64,000 nt of DNA from Fragilariopsis cylindrus CCMP1102. Taxonomy: Eukaryota > Bacillariophyta > Bacillariophyceae > Bacillariales > Bacillariaceae. The stretch is taken from positions 310,001 through 374,000 of the forward strand of contig FMBT01000297.1 in assembly GCA_900095095.1 (NCBI GenBank), given 5' to 3'. Each line of letters opens with the position of its first letter. Positions within the stretch are counted from its first letter, which is position 1. This document shows, piece by piece, positions 47,554 to 58,376 of the stretch. The translations under genes were made by a program, and so were the position numbers. The notes under the pieces are model-generated. The model saw nothing but the letters and a program-made list of their open reading frames with translations. It was not told where the DNA came from and ran no database searches.

Positions 47554-48816
47554 TAACAATCACCACTCTTGTAATAGCAGAGTCAATAGTCTGTGAATGA
47601 TTATTGTGGCCGTACAGGCATTTTTTGTCTTTTTTTTTGTACTCGTTATGGTCTTGTAGTCACGAGTTACTAGTGATTGGAATACTTCTTTATAGTGGGG
47701 CCATTCAAGTCACTGTTGGGCATGGCATTTGCATCACAATATACCCATTGAACACTTTGTTTCTCTGACATATTCAAGGTTATTAGTGTCTGTCAATTTC
47801 TTAGTCTGTGTGGGGGTGTTAGCTTGTGCAATACTTTGGGGAATGCAAAGATGATAAATATTATATTCATTACAACAAGTTTACTCTATACCGAGATTCA
47901 TTTTTTTGCTGCAAGCCATCTATGCAGGCTCTTGCAAAGTCCTCCACAAAATTGTGTATGATTATTCCTCTATAATAAGATAATCTTCCCATTGTAGTAC
48001 CTAATGAGAATCATATTTGTGTACTTTTTAGGCCTATTGTAGGTGATTTTTTAATGTCCCTTTCTGCTAATCATTGCCAATATGTACACTGTTTGTGCAT
48101 CACACTGCTCAGTCAAAGAAGATTTCCTGGACACTTTGTGTATGTGTGTTGCACACACCTCACAGTTTGTGTCTCCTGTTTCCTGTGCACTTGACACATC
48201 TCCCCTGAATCACTACCAGTAGTTATTAATGACAAAATACGTCACCTAACTTGGGATGTTTTTTACCACCTAACAATTGAATGTATTTTTATCATTGACT
48301 GTTATATGTACATTCATGCATATAATTCTTCTTCTTGTCCACTTATGTTAGCTAGCTAGACAAAAACTAACCATATTTAATCATCAAAGAGGAGAGAGAG
48401 TCACTTTGTGTCTTTACTGGCAGCACTTGAATTATCAGAGCCTCTTCTACGAGACATCAATAGATCAGAGTTTGTTGAGCAACAGTAAAAGTCACATCTA
48501 AGTACAGTATACACCCCAACTTACATTTTCTAGAAGGATTTCGGCATTTGAAAGAGGCTACGTAGTAAATAATTGATAATTGAAATATAGAAGGATATAC
48601 TTCATATATAATATATGTATGCTGTATTTTTTAAATAATTTTTTAGGATATTTTTCTTTTTTCATACCACAATCGTTCCTATATTGCGAGCAATTGAACA
48701 TGTGAATTTTATTTCAATTATTATGCAATTAAATATATCGCCGTCGCTTGCTTCACCAATTTTGTAGAAGTTCTTCTTCATGTTGGCAATAATATTTACG
48801 TTAAATTGCACTTAAC
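47554..48816. other. Longest intergenic region of the window
   Basis: 1.26 kb, AT-rich, with TG/CA-rich stretches (near 48130-48170). No open frame with a recognisable domain, no tRNA-like fold and no clear transposon end was found. Confidence 0.55.
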
Positions 48817-49173
48817 CTACTTGGTCACAACAATTTGTCTAGGTCCGGCCAAGACTTCCGTTGCTCGATGAACAGCATAATCGGCATAGAAAGGGAAATC
48901 ACCAGCACGGTAGGCTTGGATGAAGTAATCCAATTTGGTGGTACCGTCATCTTGAATGGCCATGGCAGACAACGCCGTCTTCACATCCGCGTCGGTTGGT
49001 TCTGCCGTTTTCAATCCAGGTAATTTTCCTATTGTAATAATTTTAGATGAAAATTGAGCAGAACAAGAAACGAAACGAGAAGTGAAAAGGACGAATAACA
49101 ATAGTAGTGAGAATTGTGATTTTAGTTCTTTCGTTCGAAGACTTTTTTTTAGAATCAAATATATAAATATATG

Positions 49174-49212
<39 letters not shown>

Positions 49213-50572
49213 TCTTACCTCCAACCGCAATGACGGGTGCTCCTGCCTTCTTAGCTTGTGCAGCAACGGATGTTGCAGCTGCAAACGCATCTTTTTGTGA
49301 ATCTGTTAAAAATGCTAATGCTTCTGCTTTACCACGTAAGGTTTTAGCTTTTGCAACAGCCTCGGATGCAATTTTTAAATCTGGTGTAACAGAAATAATT
49401 GCACCAACAACAGGTCCACCAGATGATGCTTCTGTACCGGTCGGGTACGCATTACTTAATGTTGTAAATGAAAAAGGAATCACTTTTTCAAAGTTACCAT
49501 CCTGTGAGGTTGAAAAGTTGTCCGTTTTTAATTCCGGTGACTTCATTAAATCTTCAACGATATGTGGCGGAGAAAAGAAATGAGATTCATCACCAGAAAT
49601 TACACTCGTGGTTTGTTCCCAAAACTTCGTCCGGAATACTTCATATTGATCCGTTGAAAAGTGTGTTTCCAATTGGTTTGAATTTATGGGTGGTGATCCT
49701 GGTGGGTATTGAGACAGGTACGCATCCATATTGGCACGAAATTGATCCTTATCTTTTTCCATACCTAAAAATTTCATTTCAGATGCTGGTACTGCTGCCG
49801 GCATAGTATCAGGATACATTTCAGCATAATCCGATAAATTCTTTTTGAATTCATCTAAACATTCTGCTGCGGTATACGATGCTAATCCTTCGTCGCCTGA
49901 TGAAATCCCATCGACTAAATCAGAAAAGTTTTTCTTTGCGATAGAATATTCTTGAGAAACGGCTGTTCCTGGTTCAGGGATCATCCCCTTCACGTATTCG
50001 ATCATATCCGCAGAACATGAATGTTGCCCATCCACTACGCCCACAACAGTATGCTTACCTGTTGATGCTGCCAGTTGTACTGCAGCAAATCCATTCGCTC
50101 GACTAGCACCATACACAAGGACTGTACCATCGCCTTTAATCTTGGAAAGTCCAGCTGCACCTTCAGCTGCCATACGTAACAATGCAAGATATTCAAGGGG
50201 GACACCCAGAACCGCATCAGCATCTAATTCACCGTATCGTCCATGTACGACTTTTCCCGATGTTGGATCAACCGCCACGGAATCAAGATTAGAAATAGTT
50301 GATTTCTCCATATCGATTGCATGAGCCGATGTAACTGGAGCTTTATAGTAAGAGCTATTAGCCTCTTCAGCAGGAGCAGGTGCGTCGTCCGAGGGTGACG
50401 TTTGTTTCACAGGAAAGTTAGCTACCAAGGCCCGAGGTAAACTTATAGGATTTTTCATTTTCCTTCGACTATGAATCCCACGACGGACGATTGTTGTTGC
50501 TGCTGTCCGTTGTGACATCATCATCATCGTCGCCTTTTTCGATGAACAAGAAGAAATTAATTTAAACATCAT
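48817..50572 (-). CDS. Mitochondrial Rossmann-fold (MDR reductase-like) protein
   Basis: Two exons (50572-49219 and 49028-48817, intron 49029-49218) give 521 residues in phase. The N-terminus is basic and hydroxylated with no acids (MMFKLISSCSSKKATMMMMS... VVRRGIHSRRK), a typical mitochondrial presequence. The core DGTVLVYGASRANGFAAVQL AASTGKHTVVGVVDG is a GxSxxxG-type nucleotide-binding turn as in quinone/enoyl reductases of the MDR superfamily. The rest (SDLVDGISSGDEG..., PPGSPPINSNQLETHF, GGPVVGAIISVTPDLK, and the C-terminal YFIQAYRAGDFPFYADYAV) has no name I can assign. The intron contains a GT microsatellite. Possibly a redox enzyme, or a structural subunit of a respiratory complex that kept a reductase fold. 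Confidence 0.65.
49181..49206. repeat. GT dinucleotide microsatellite inside an intron
   Basis: Thirteen GT units, flanked by TA-rich sequence, lie close to the donor of the intron in the mitochondrial Rossmann-fold gene. Confidence 0.9.
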
Positions 50573-50908
50573 CGTAATTTTGATTTAGCTATACTCCCGG
50601 CAACACGCTGTGTCTTCCGGGATGGGACGAGGTGGCTTTTAATTCTGGAAATTACAACACACCAATACAGGTTCGAGTGAGTAGTAGATGTGAATGTAGA
50701 TGTAGTTGTTGCCGATGTGGATGTTCAATGTCGAAATGTAAAAGAGGCAGGAAAGAGAGTGCGCTCTTAGGAAGTAGGTCTTAATGTATGGCGTAAATTT
50801 ACGCATTCGTGCGTAAAAATAAATCACAACAAGTAAATTTTGTTGAAGAGTAGCCTAAAAACTAGTTTATGTAGTAGAAAATATAGGTACATTGTAGCAT
50901 ATCTAAAC
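50573..50908. other. Spacer upstream of tRNA-Ala
   Basis: The promoter side of the mitochondrial protein gene plus the 5' flank of the tRNA. No other feature recognised. Confidence 0.6.
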
Positions 50909-50980
50909 GGGGGTGTAACTCAGGGGTAGAGTGGTCGCTTCGCATGCGACAAGTCGCAGGTTCGATTCCTGCCTCCTCCA
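50909..50980 (+). tRNA. tRNA-Ala (CGC)
   Basis: A complete 72-nt cloverleaf. The acceptor GGGGGTG pairs with CTCCTCC and includes the G3-U70 wobble pair that identifies alanine tRNAs. The D-arm is ACTC/GAGT, the anticodon arm GTCGC-TTCGCAT-GCGAC with anticodon CGC, and the T-arm GCAGG-TTCGATT-CCTGC. The discriminator is A. No intron. No CCA beyond the discriminator is encoded. A TTTTT Pol III stop follows at 50982-50986. Confidence 0.95.
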
Positions 50981-50986
50981 TTTTTA
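50981..50986 (+). terminator. Pol III T-run terminator of tRNA-Ala
   Basis: ATTTTT sits right behind the discriminator base. Confidence 0.7.
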
Positions 50987-51150
50987 AATCTTTTTTAATC
51001 ATCAGTACACCTGAGACATGTGGTCTTATCTTCATACCTTACCATATCTACATTTTTTGTCCACAGTTTTAGTCGATATTAGGGCCTTCCGGCACTGTAA
51101 ATATTGTGGTGGTTGGTCGAAAATTAGTAATTATTTTTATTTTTACAGAA

Positions 51151-51230
51151 GCGGTTACCCCATACCCGCTTTTTAGGAAAGTGGGTAAGCAAAGCGGGTA
51201 ACCCTACCTGCTTTTTTACAAAGCAGGTAT
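51151..51230. repeat. Cluster of nested inverted repeats around TACCYGCTTT
   Basis: TACCCGCTTT (51163-51172) pairs with AAAGTGGGTA (51178-51187), and TACCTGCTTT (51205-51214) pairs with AAAGCAGGTA (51220-51229). A longer arm, GGTTACCC (51153-51160), pairs with GGGTAACC (51196-51203). The two hairpins share a consensus and lie directly next to the retroelement fossil. They may be the scar of a small hairpin-type repeat. Confidence 0.6.
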
Positions 51231-51479
51231 CTTTTGGTCAGCAGTCAGAGCACCATATTCTTTTTGTTGGTGAAAATTGAGATGTATGCCACTGGATCCA
51301 ATTTTTTCTCTGACTTTGACGCTAGAAATATTGCCATCCGGCCTCTTCTTACTAGTGTTGACTCCCTTATGTGGATCAGTAGTAGCAGCAATAACTACTT
51401 CATTCTGCCGTTTGTTTACTTTTCTTGCTACTATTTGCTTTCCAAAAAACACATTTGATTTAGCTGTATAAAAAGACAT
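51216..51479 (-). mobile_element. Possible LTR-retroelement Gag fragment (fossil)
   Basis: This is an isolated 87-codon frame with a basic K/R-rich part followed by GIHLNFHQQKEYGALTADQK. That resembles the end of Gag in diatom Ty1/copia-type elements (a G-x-x-x-x-[FY]-H-x-x-x-E-Y-x-x-L-[ST] pattern, from memory). No protease, integrase or reverse-transcriptase part and no terminal repeats were seen nearby. If the assignment is right it is an old, broken remnant covering only a small part of the element. Confidence 0.3.
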
Positions 51480-51788
51480 CGAGAACTCCTTGATTTAGAA
51501 TTCAATCACATTGCATACAGTATACCTATAGTCACCGCGATGATTACGACCAAAAAGAGTTAACCTTTGTAAGTATTATTCCTTTATAAATATATTATCC
51601 TTTTGAATTGATCTCTTCTTAAATATCATGTGTAGGACTATGCAATCCCTTGCTGTTCCGTTCCTTTTATCCTCGTTCTATCACACGATAGAATATCCTT
51701 CTCGTATCCAATAACAATCCTAAGTTTATATTGCGCTCTATCACTTTTTTAGTGTACTATAGTATAGTACCACGTTCATGTATTGTAG
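51480..51788. other. Intergenic spacer
   Basis: AT-rich 3' flank of the hydrolase gene. An imperfect inverted repeat around CCTTTTATCCTCGTTCTATC ACACGATAGAA lies near 51660-51690. No gene. Confidence 0.5.
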
Positions 51789-53085
51789 CTACCGTAGAAT
51801 CGAATCCGGATTTGAATCTGAAGATAAAAGATCGGAAGTCAAAGCAAGAGCTGCAAGGTCCATGGCAGTGATGGCTTCGTCCTTTGTTTTATCAAAGTTG
51901 AAATCCCTCTGTTGGACAACCACTCGATCTGTGAGGGGGGACACGCACACATCTTGGCCTCCCATTCCTTTCGCACAAAACATGGTTGGATAGACCCACC
52001 AAAGATATCCATAATCGATATTTCCAGCCTGTAGTGAAGTGGATGCAGTGACCCAGTCTTCATTGATCAGTGTATGTGTAACATTAGACCGCCCTCCCTG
52101 CAAAAAAAGCTGTCCCAGTTTGGCCATTTGAGTCGGTGTCATGAGGAGTCCATGATAGGCATATTCCATTCCTTCCTTATTTTGTCGCCACTCTATGGCA
52201 TCATTGGAAATTCCCAACGAAGGAAATACTTTGGCTGCCAAATACTCTCGAGGCGATGCGTACTCGGTCCTCTGTTTACATATATAACTCATAATATTAT
52301 TAGCTCCCAAATAAGAAAACTTTTGGGCCTGGTCGTTGTTGTTGTTCACAATTCGCGAAGGTTCCAAGAGCGCTTCCGTCAAAGTCCCCCCACCATCGCT
52401 CCACTTCTCGTTGCCGGCTGCATCGGTCGTTATGGCAGGAAGTTGCAGTCCAGACGTCATCGTCAACAAATCTCTTATGGTAATAGCTTGTCGAAACTTC
52501 AAGTCTTCCTCCATTTGTATTTGTATTTCCAATTCCATTTCCCTCTCCATTTTGCGGTTATTGTTATAATTGTGGCTCGACCCGTCATCGTCGCCATCGT
52601 CGTTCTGCCGCCACATATTACAATCGTCGAAGATGTCGCCGAGCGATTCGTCCAACCCCACTTTTCCGTCTTGAATCATCAATCCTATCATCAAACTCAA
52701 CCACGATTTAGTGGTCGACCACACGTTATAGGGTACCGTAGGGTCTACGTCAGAACGAGTATATTCGGCAACCACGCATCCATGTTCCATGACGAGAAGA
52801 GTGCGGAGTTCGGGGATGGTAGAGGCCAACTTAAGCAACGCGTTGGCTCCGGGGTTGGCGTTGACGGAGGGAGATGATGCGAATGTTGGGCGAGACAGAT
52901 CCACCACAGTTCCAGAATTTCTTCTTGGAGTAGCCGCCCATGCATCCAGTCCTAGTGGCAGGCCGTGGTCGACCACCGGTCCACATCGTTCCGTTACCTA
53001 CGTAACTACTATTGGCTTGCTTGCAGGACATCCCAGATGTGGCCCGGTGTTTGCCCCTTAGGAATCCTTGGACAAACAAACCCAA
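51789..53085 (-). CDS. Serine beta-lactamase-like hydrolase (class C/AmpC-esterase fold)
   Basis: The long frame 52976-51789 (395 codons) carries WSTTKSWLSLMIGLMIQDGK, the SxxK nucleophile motif. It also has ITIRDLLTMTSGL, the usual MTSGL helix after it, and FSYLGANNIMSYI, in the place of the YxN motif. YAYHGLLMTPTQMAKLGQLF and YGYLWWVYP follow. In eukaryotes such proteins (LACTB/esterase type) hydrolyse esters or peptides rather than antibiotics. An acidic, N/E-rich insertion sits between the SxxK and MTSGL motifs. The N-terminus probably lies upstream in another frame (to 53085, containing GMSCKQANSSYVGNGTMW), joined by a frame change near 52980. The substrate is unknown. Confidence 0.78.
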
Positions 53086-53454
53086 ATGAGGTAATGGTCC
53101 TAAATAACAGTATTTGTAGTTATCGCATTATTTGTTGAGTGATAGCGTAATAACGATTGGGGATTTGGTGCGGGGGTATGGATGAGCGGGAGAGGGGGGG
53201 GGTCAGAGAAAATGACATTTTTGCTCAATTTGTTAAAAATTATGCCTTGCAAAAATTCGAAGTTTAACGGCGGAATGATGTTGATTTTTTGTTGTTTGTA
53301 GATTGTAGATTGTAGATTGTAAGATCTTACAATGATCTCATTTAAAAATATCTTGATCGTTGTTTACTACTCCATTGAGCTTACAATCAACTCTACAACG
53401 AAAAGATAGCTACCGTATCGGAATTTGCGTGTTGGAACAGGAAAGGAATCAATC
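53086..53454. other. Divergent promoter region with 18-bp palindrome
   Basis: This lies between the 5' ends of the hydrolase and the PNKP-AKR gene. It has a G-run (near 53195), three TGTAGAT direct repeats (53296-53317) and a perfect palindrome at 53316-53333. Confidence 0.6.
53316..53333. promoter_or_regulatory. Perfect 18-bp palindrome upstream of PNKP-AKR
   Basis: ATTGTAAGATCTTACAAT is fully self-complementary and lies about 120 bp before the PNKP-AKR start codon, right after TGTAGAT tandem repeats. A dimeric transcription-factor site is possible. Function is inference. Confidence 0.35.
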
Positions 53455-56300
53455 ATGTCCCCATCGAAAGAAGACGACGTCGCCGTCGATAAGAATGACG
53501 ATGAACCCGCAAAGAAAAAGGCCAAAGTCGTCGTTGACGATGACGGCATGATAGCAAAGCCAAAACAGCAGTCATCACTGACGAGTTTCTTTTCTTCGTC
53601 CTCGAAAAAGATAGAAGAGAAGCCGAAAGAGAAGAAACCTCGTCGTGATACCAATGATGACGGTGTCCAAATGAAGAAGGTGTCAGCAGCATCCCCATCA
53701 AAAACCAACGATGAAAAAAAGGAGTCAGATAATGCAGCCATCGTTCCAAAAAATATTGGATCATCATCTACTGCTATGTACAATTCTCTCAATGATAATT
53801 TTGTTATAGTACGAAAGCCAAGAAAACGATCGAACGGAAATAACGACGACGAATCGCCTCGAACATCTGTTGCAGCATTTGATATGGGTGAGTATATTAT
53901 TTGTGAGAAATCAATTTGGTTGAATTTTTTTTTAATATCTGTTATCATTCATCATGACGAATCTCACTAAATTTGGATCCCAAAAATTTGGAACTTGTAT
54001 TGTATACAGACGGTACATTGATGAAATGGATATCCGACTCACCGGGATTTTGGCCATCCCAACTAGCGCATTATGAATTATGGAACGATACTGTTGTAAC
54101 AAAGATGAGACATCTGTACGATGTGGAACATCGTTTGTTGGTAATATTTACAAATCAAGGTGGAATTCAGGGGGCACATATGGGGAAAAAAGCTACCTTG
54201 ATCAAATCACTTTTCGATTGGCTAGAATCAATAATTCAACGCCCATTGATTGCAATTGCTAGTACAAAATCTCTCAAAAAATATAAAGAAAAGTCTTTTC
54301 ACAAACCTACACCAAACATGTGGAAGAAGATATTTGTGCCGTATTTTGGAAAGAAAAGTCATCCATTTGATGTATCGACAAGTTTCTTCGTTGGAGATTC
54401 GGCAGACGAAACCGATCCGCAAGGTGGCGTTGATAGGAAGTTCGCAGATAGTATAGGTCTTGCCTTTTACGAGCCCCAGGAATACTTTGGTCCAAGTAAT
54501 CAAGAAATTCGACAACGTCGAGCAACACTCGATCAACAACTCGGTGGAAATGATGGACTTCCTATTACCCCATCAACTGCGTTAGATACACGAAATGCCT
54601 TAATGGGTGGATATCTACAACCAAAAGGACCCATATTGCTACTACTATCGTAAGTCGAATGAATCAAACCATATGGAATCGTCAAATAAATAATATAGCT
54701 TAGTGTACTCAATACATATTGGATGTTCTATGTTGTTGTTCGTACCATTTTGTTTCCTTCTCTCTCTTTTCCTTTTCTCTTTCAATTAAAATAGCGGTGT
54801 ACAGGGTTCGGGAAAGTCTACATTCTCGAAATATGTATTGTACGGAGAAAATGAAAGTAATAACGATGAGGGGGATAATACAAATACAAATACAAAAAAA
54901 TACAATACAAATACAAATACAAATAATGATGGCGATAACAATAAATGGGTGTGGTTGTGTCAGGATACTATCAACAATGGTAATCCAGGTAAACGAGAAA
55001 AGGTTTGGGAATCTGCTCGTACAGCAATCCTCGAGGGACGATCAGTCATCATTGATCGAATGCATCTTGACCCGGAACAACGCAAGACCACTATTGAGAA
55101 TGTTGTTACGGATGAAATGAAGGATTTGAATGTCAACGTTCACGTCGTACTTTTGAATCCTCCTAAGGATTTAATTACATCTCGGGTAAACACTCGTACC
55201 AATCATCCTGGTAAAGTCGAAGGAGAGCATGGTGTGAAATTGACTTTGATATCAATGCACCAACTCGTTGCACCTACCTATAAAGAAGAGGGATTGGATC
55301 TCATTAGTTGTGTGTCAACAGAATTTGCTGCAAAGCAATTAGGGCTTCGGTATCACCGTGCCTATTTGATGATGGATTATTCGAATCAATGGAGAGCGTA
55401 TCAGTATCATCAACACAAAATTCTGTATCTTCATCTTTATCGATTCCTAGCATTACTTTGGGGACCATGAAAATTGGTAGAAGAAAAGGTACTGAAATTG
55501 TTCAGAAAATGATCACAAATGGATTTCATTCACTCGATACAGCACCAACGTACAAGAACGAAGACAAGATAGGCGAAGCCTTAAACAACATTAGCAAAAG
55601 CTGTGTTGATATCTTTATTATTGCCAAAGTCCCGAAACGCGCGTGCGACTCCGATCAAGTCCAGGAAGAGTTCGAAAATACTCTGAAGAATTTGAACCGA
55701 ACGTGTGTTGATCTCTTGTTACTTCATTGGCCTAGTGACGTTATCGCACAAAATACACTCAAAGAAGTCTGGGATTGTATGGAATCATTCGTAAAAGATG
55801 GACAATGCAAGGCACTTGGAGTTTGTAACTTTAACGAAAACGCACTGGCAAAACTATTAAAGTGTTGTACGGTACCTCCTGTTATCAACCAGGTTGAGCG
55901 TCACCCACTTCTTCCTCAGCATTCTTTGGTAGATTTTTGTGCCCGTAACAACATTTCTATCCAAGCTCATACTACATTGGGACAAGGGAGAGAAGAAATC
56001 TTACAGAATACTAGAATTATGGAGATCGCAAAGGATATAAACTGTACTCCTGCACAAGTTTTAGTCCAATGGAATCTCCAACATGGTGTATTGGTAGTGA
56101 CAAAATGTTCTCAGGAAGTTCATGCGAAAGAAATTCTTTCCATTATTGACACGAAGAAGAAAGATACAATTCTGTTGTCTCCGAAACATATGAAGGCATT
56201 AGATGGCTTGGGAAATGGTACGCGTTTCATCGCACCACCATTCATGTATGGAAATGCTATCTATTGTTGGGGTAAACGGATGCCTATAATGAAATCATAA
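53455..56300 (+). CDS. PNKP: DNA end-processing polynucleotide phosphatase/kinase fused to an aldo/keto reductase
   Basis: Four exons (53455-53887, 54010-54649, 54795-55349, 55451-56300; GT-AG, in phase) give 825 residues. The N-terminus is basic and disordered with a PIP box, QSSLTSFF. The 3'-phosphatase (HAD) starts at exon junction 1: FDM|DGTLMKW supplies the DxDGT nucleophile, followed by LLVIFTNQGGI and SFFVGDSADETDPQGGVD. The 5'-kinase has the P-loop GVQGSGKST, formed across junction 2, then WVWLCQDTINNGN and SVIIDRMHLDPEQRK, the type seen in PNKP and plant aprataxin-like kinases. Junction 3 (55350-55450) joins AAKQLGLR to ITLGTMKIGRR, the first strand of a complete aldo/keto reductase with the D-Y-K-H tetrad (DTAP, TYKNE, AKV, LLHWP). 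PNKP restores 5'-P/3'-OH ends in strand-break repair. The reductase role is unknown. Kinase reading-through without this splice stops at 55470, so two isoforms are possible. Confidence 0.85.
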
Positions 56301-56766
56301 GAAGAAGAAGAAGAAGAAGAAGAATGGATGGAATCGTAAATAGGATCATGGTCGTAATGAAAATAATGAATGAACAAACCATCACCAAACAAATTGGTAT
56401 ATGAGATCACTACACACACACGAGGGGAAATAGTGCCAGGCTTGTGTTTAGTAACAATTTTATATTAGATCATCATTATCTAATTGTATTTAGAAAATAA
56501 CTTACTCCTAGTAAACAATAGACGAAGATCAGATTGACCAGAGCAAAAAAGTATATATTATACGTTATTATATATTTAACCTTCTTCAGAAACGAATGGA
56601 TGTTGATAATATAATATAAAATCCCAAATATATATTTCAATGAAATTACCTAATATTGGTATTTTTTGAAGTATTCGTTTTGAAAGCAGATCTAAAATTG
56701 GTGATGTTGCCATTGACCAGACCGGTGATCGTAACGCGTACAAAAATAATCGGAACTTTCTTCGTC
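56301..56766. other. Spacer between convergent genes
   Basis: It begins with a GAA trinucleotide repeat (56301-56324) directly after the PNKP-AKR stop. The rest is AT-rich 3' flank. No gene. Confidence 0.65.
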
Positions 56767-57773
56767 TTATTTCATCTTCGGTTCGTATATTCCGATGGTT
56801 TTGTCGTTATTGTTGTTATGACGAATTTCGTTAATGTGAATGTTGTTGTTGCTGTTATTATTGTGTTCTAATAAACGAATTGATAATAAATCCATTCCTA
56901 AACACAAGATCCAACCACGTAAAAGTTTTTTAGTTCCATTTGACCAATTATTCGAAAATAAGAAGGAAAATACTGTACTACTAGTACTACTTTGTGATGA
57001 TGATGATGATGATGATGACCGGTCCCGTTGTTGTTGACTGTTTTCGTTTCTTGACTTTCCATTATTCTGGTGCTGCTGTGCTCTCGATTCAAACCAAGCC
57101 CATACAAGTGGACGGAATGCGTACAAAAAATCAGCTAGTATAGTTCTAATATTGTTGTTATTGTCCTTATTATTTTTGATCATACTTCTTGTATCCAATG
57201 ATGGTTGTGTCCATCCCGTTCGTTTTCCCACATAATTTCGACGTCTTTGAATTGATTTTGATTCTTCCCATGTTATTCCCTTTTTAAACTGTTGATCAAT
57301 GCGATACATTCCACCATCCATCAATATACCACAATCATCAGTAGTAGTAGTAGCAGTGACAGTTGTTGTTGTATCATTCACATTATTGTTGGTATCTGTC
57401 AGATGATTCTGCTGTTGTTTCCAATACGGAACAAGTAAATACATTCTTAAAAGGAATTTGATTTGTTCTAATATCAGACGGATCTTAGTCGTAGCCATTA
57501 CAGTAATGTTGCTATCTTGTTGTTTTGCTGCCCGAACAATTTCTAACATAGATGGCATAATTGAATGTACTACCGTAAGACAAATACGAATACCCTTAGC
57601 AGAAATTGTTGATGGACATCGTGTTTGGATAGATGTCCCATAATCATTACTGCCATTGTTATTATCATCTTTCCTTATTTCTGTTCCTGCATTTTCTTCA
57701 AGTGCTAAGTGCATCATTAACCGATGTATGGATAATACACCATAACAAACCTCTCGCCATGCAGCGGTGGCAA

Positions 57774-57804
<31 letters not shown>

Positions 57805-58082
57805 GCCGTTGTTGTTGCTGTTGTAACTGTCTCTATTCCTATCATCCTCATCATCTACATTCCTATCATCACCCCCTTTTCCCCATCACCATCATATGTT
57901 TGATGAGGAATCCAAAATAAAAGTCTTGAAATGGTATCATCAACTAAATCGATTTGGAGTTGGTATTTTTTAACAAAGTTTATATAATATTTCTTATAAA
58001 ATTGCTTCCATATCTTGGAGAAGAAGAGATAATAATGCTGTCGCTTTTTAGTGACGACGACTGTCGTTGTTGTGGAATTCAT
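56767..58082 (-). CDS. PEX16: Peroxin-16
   Basis: PEX16 is a peroxisomal membrane protein that recruits PEX3 and other membrane proteins for peroxisome formation. The start is taken at ATG 58082 (MNSTTTTVVV). The N-terminal part has YYINFVKKYQLQIDLVDDTI SRLLFW, the usual opening helix pair. The central part has IRLILEQIKFLLRMYLLVPYW and, after an N/T-rich insert, RRNYVGKRTGWTQPS, like the YVGKRTG box of plant homologues. The C-terminal part has LADFLYAFRPLVWAWFESRA and LLRGWILCLGMDLLSIRLLE. S/Q/N inserts lengthen it. A GTC/GAC repeat (poly-D) near 57775-57805 carries a frame change between the first and second parts. It ends at 56767. Confidence 0.8.
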
Positions 58083-58376
58083 TATTGTTTGATAATGCGT
58101 CCTTATCTCATCTGTTAGACGAATCAATATTCTAGCTAGCTAGATCTTGACACCATCGTCGAGTAGTAGTTTAGTTTTGAGAGTGCTGTTTTGTTGTGAG
58201 AACAAAAATATCAACATCGCCAGTTTTTGGCGCGCACACGTATGGCGGACGGACCACTATAATTATTATTTTCTTCAAATCGACAATCAATAAAATATAA
58301 ATAATAGAGCCTCATGCAATCATGAAAGCACATGCTAGTAGCATAAACTCTCACTTGGCGTTAAAAGAAAAAGGAA

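Noticed and set aside
51789-53085. Antibiotic-resistance beta-lactamase
   Set aside because: The motif set fits the broad eukaryotic LACTB/esterase branch. There is no mobile context, and introns/low-complexity inserts are host-like.
57633-57920. Ser/Cys/His-rich plus-strand frame near the PEX16 start
   Set aside because: It is the complement of the GAC repeat coding poly-D in PEX16.
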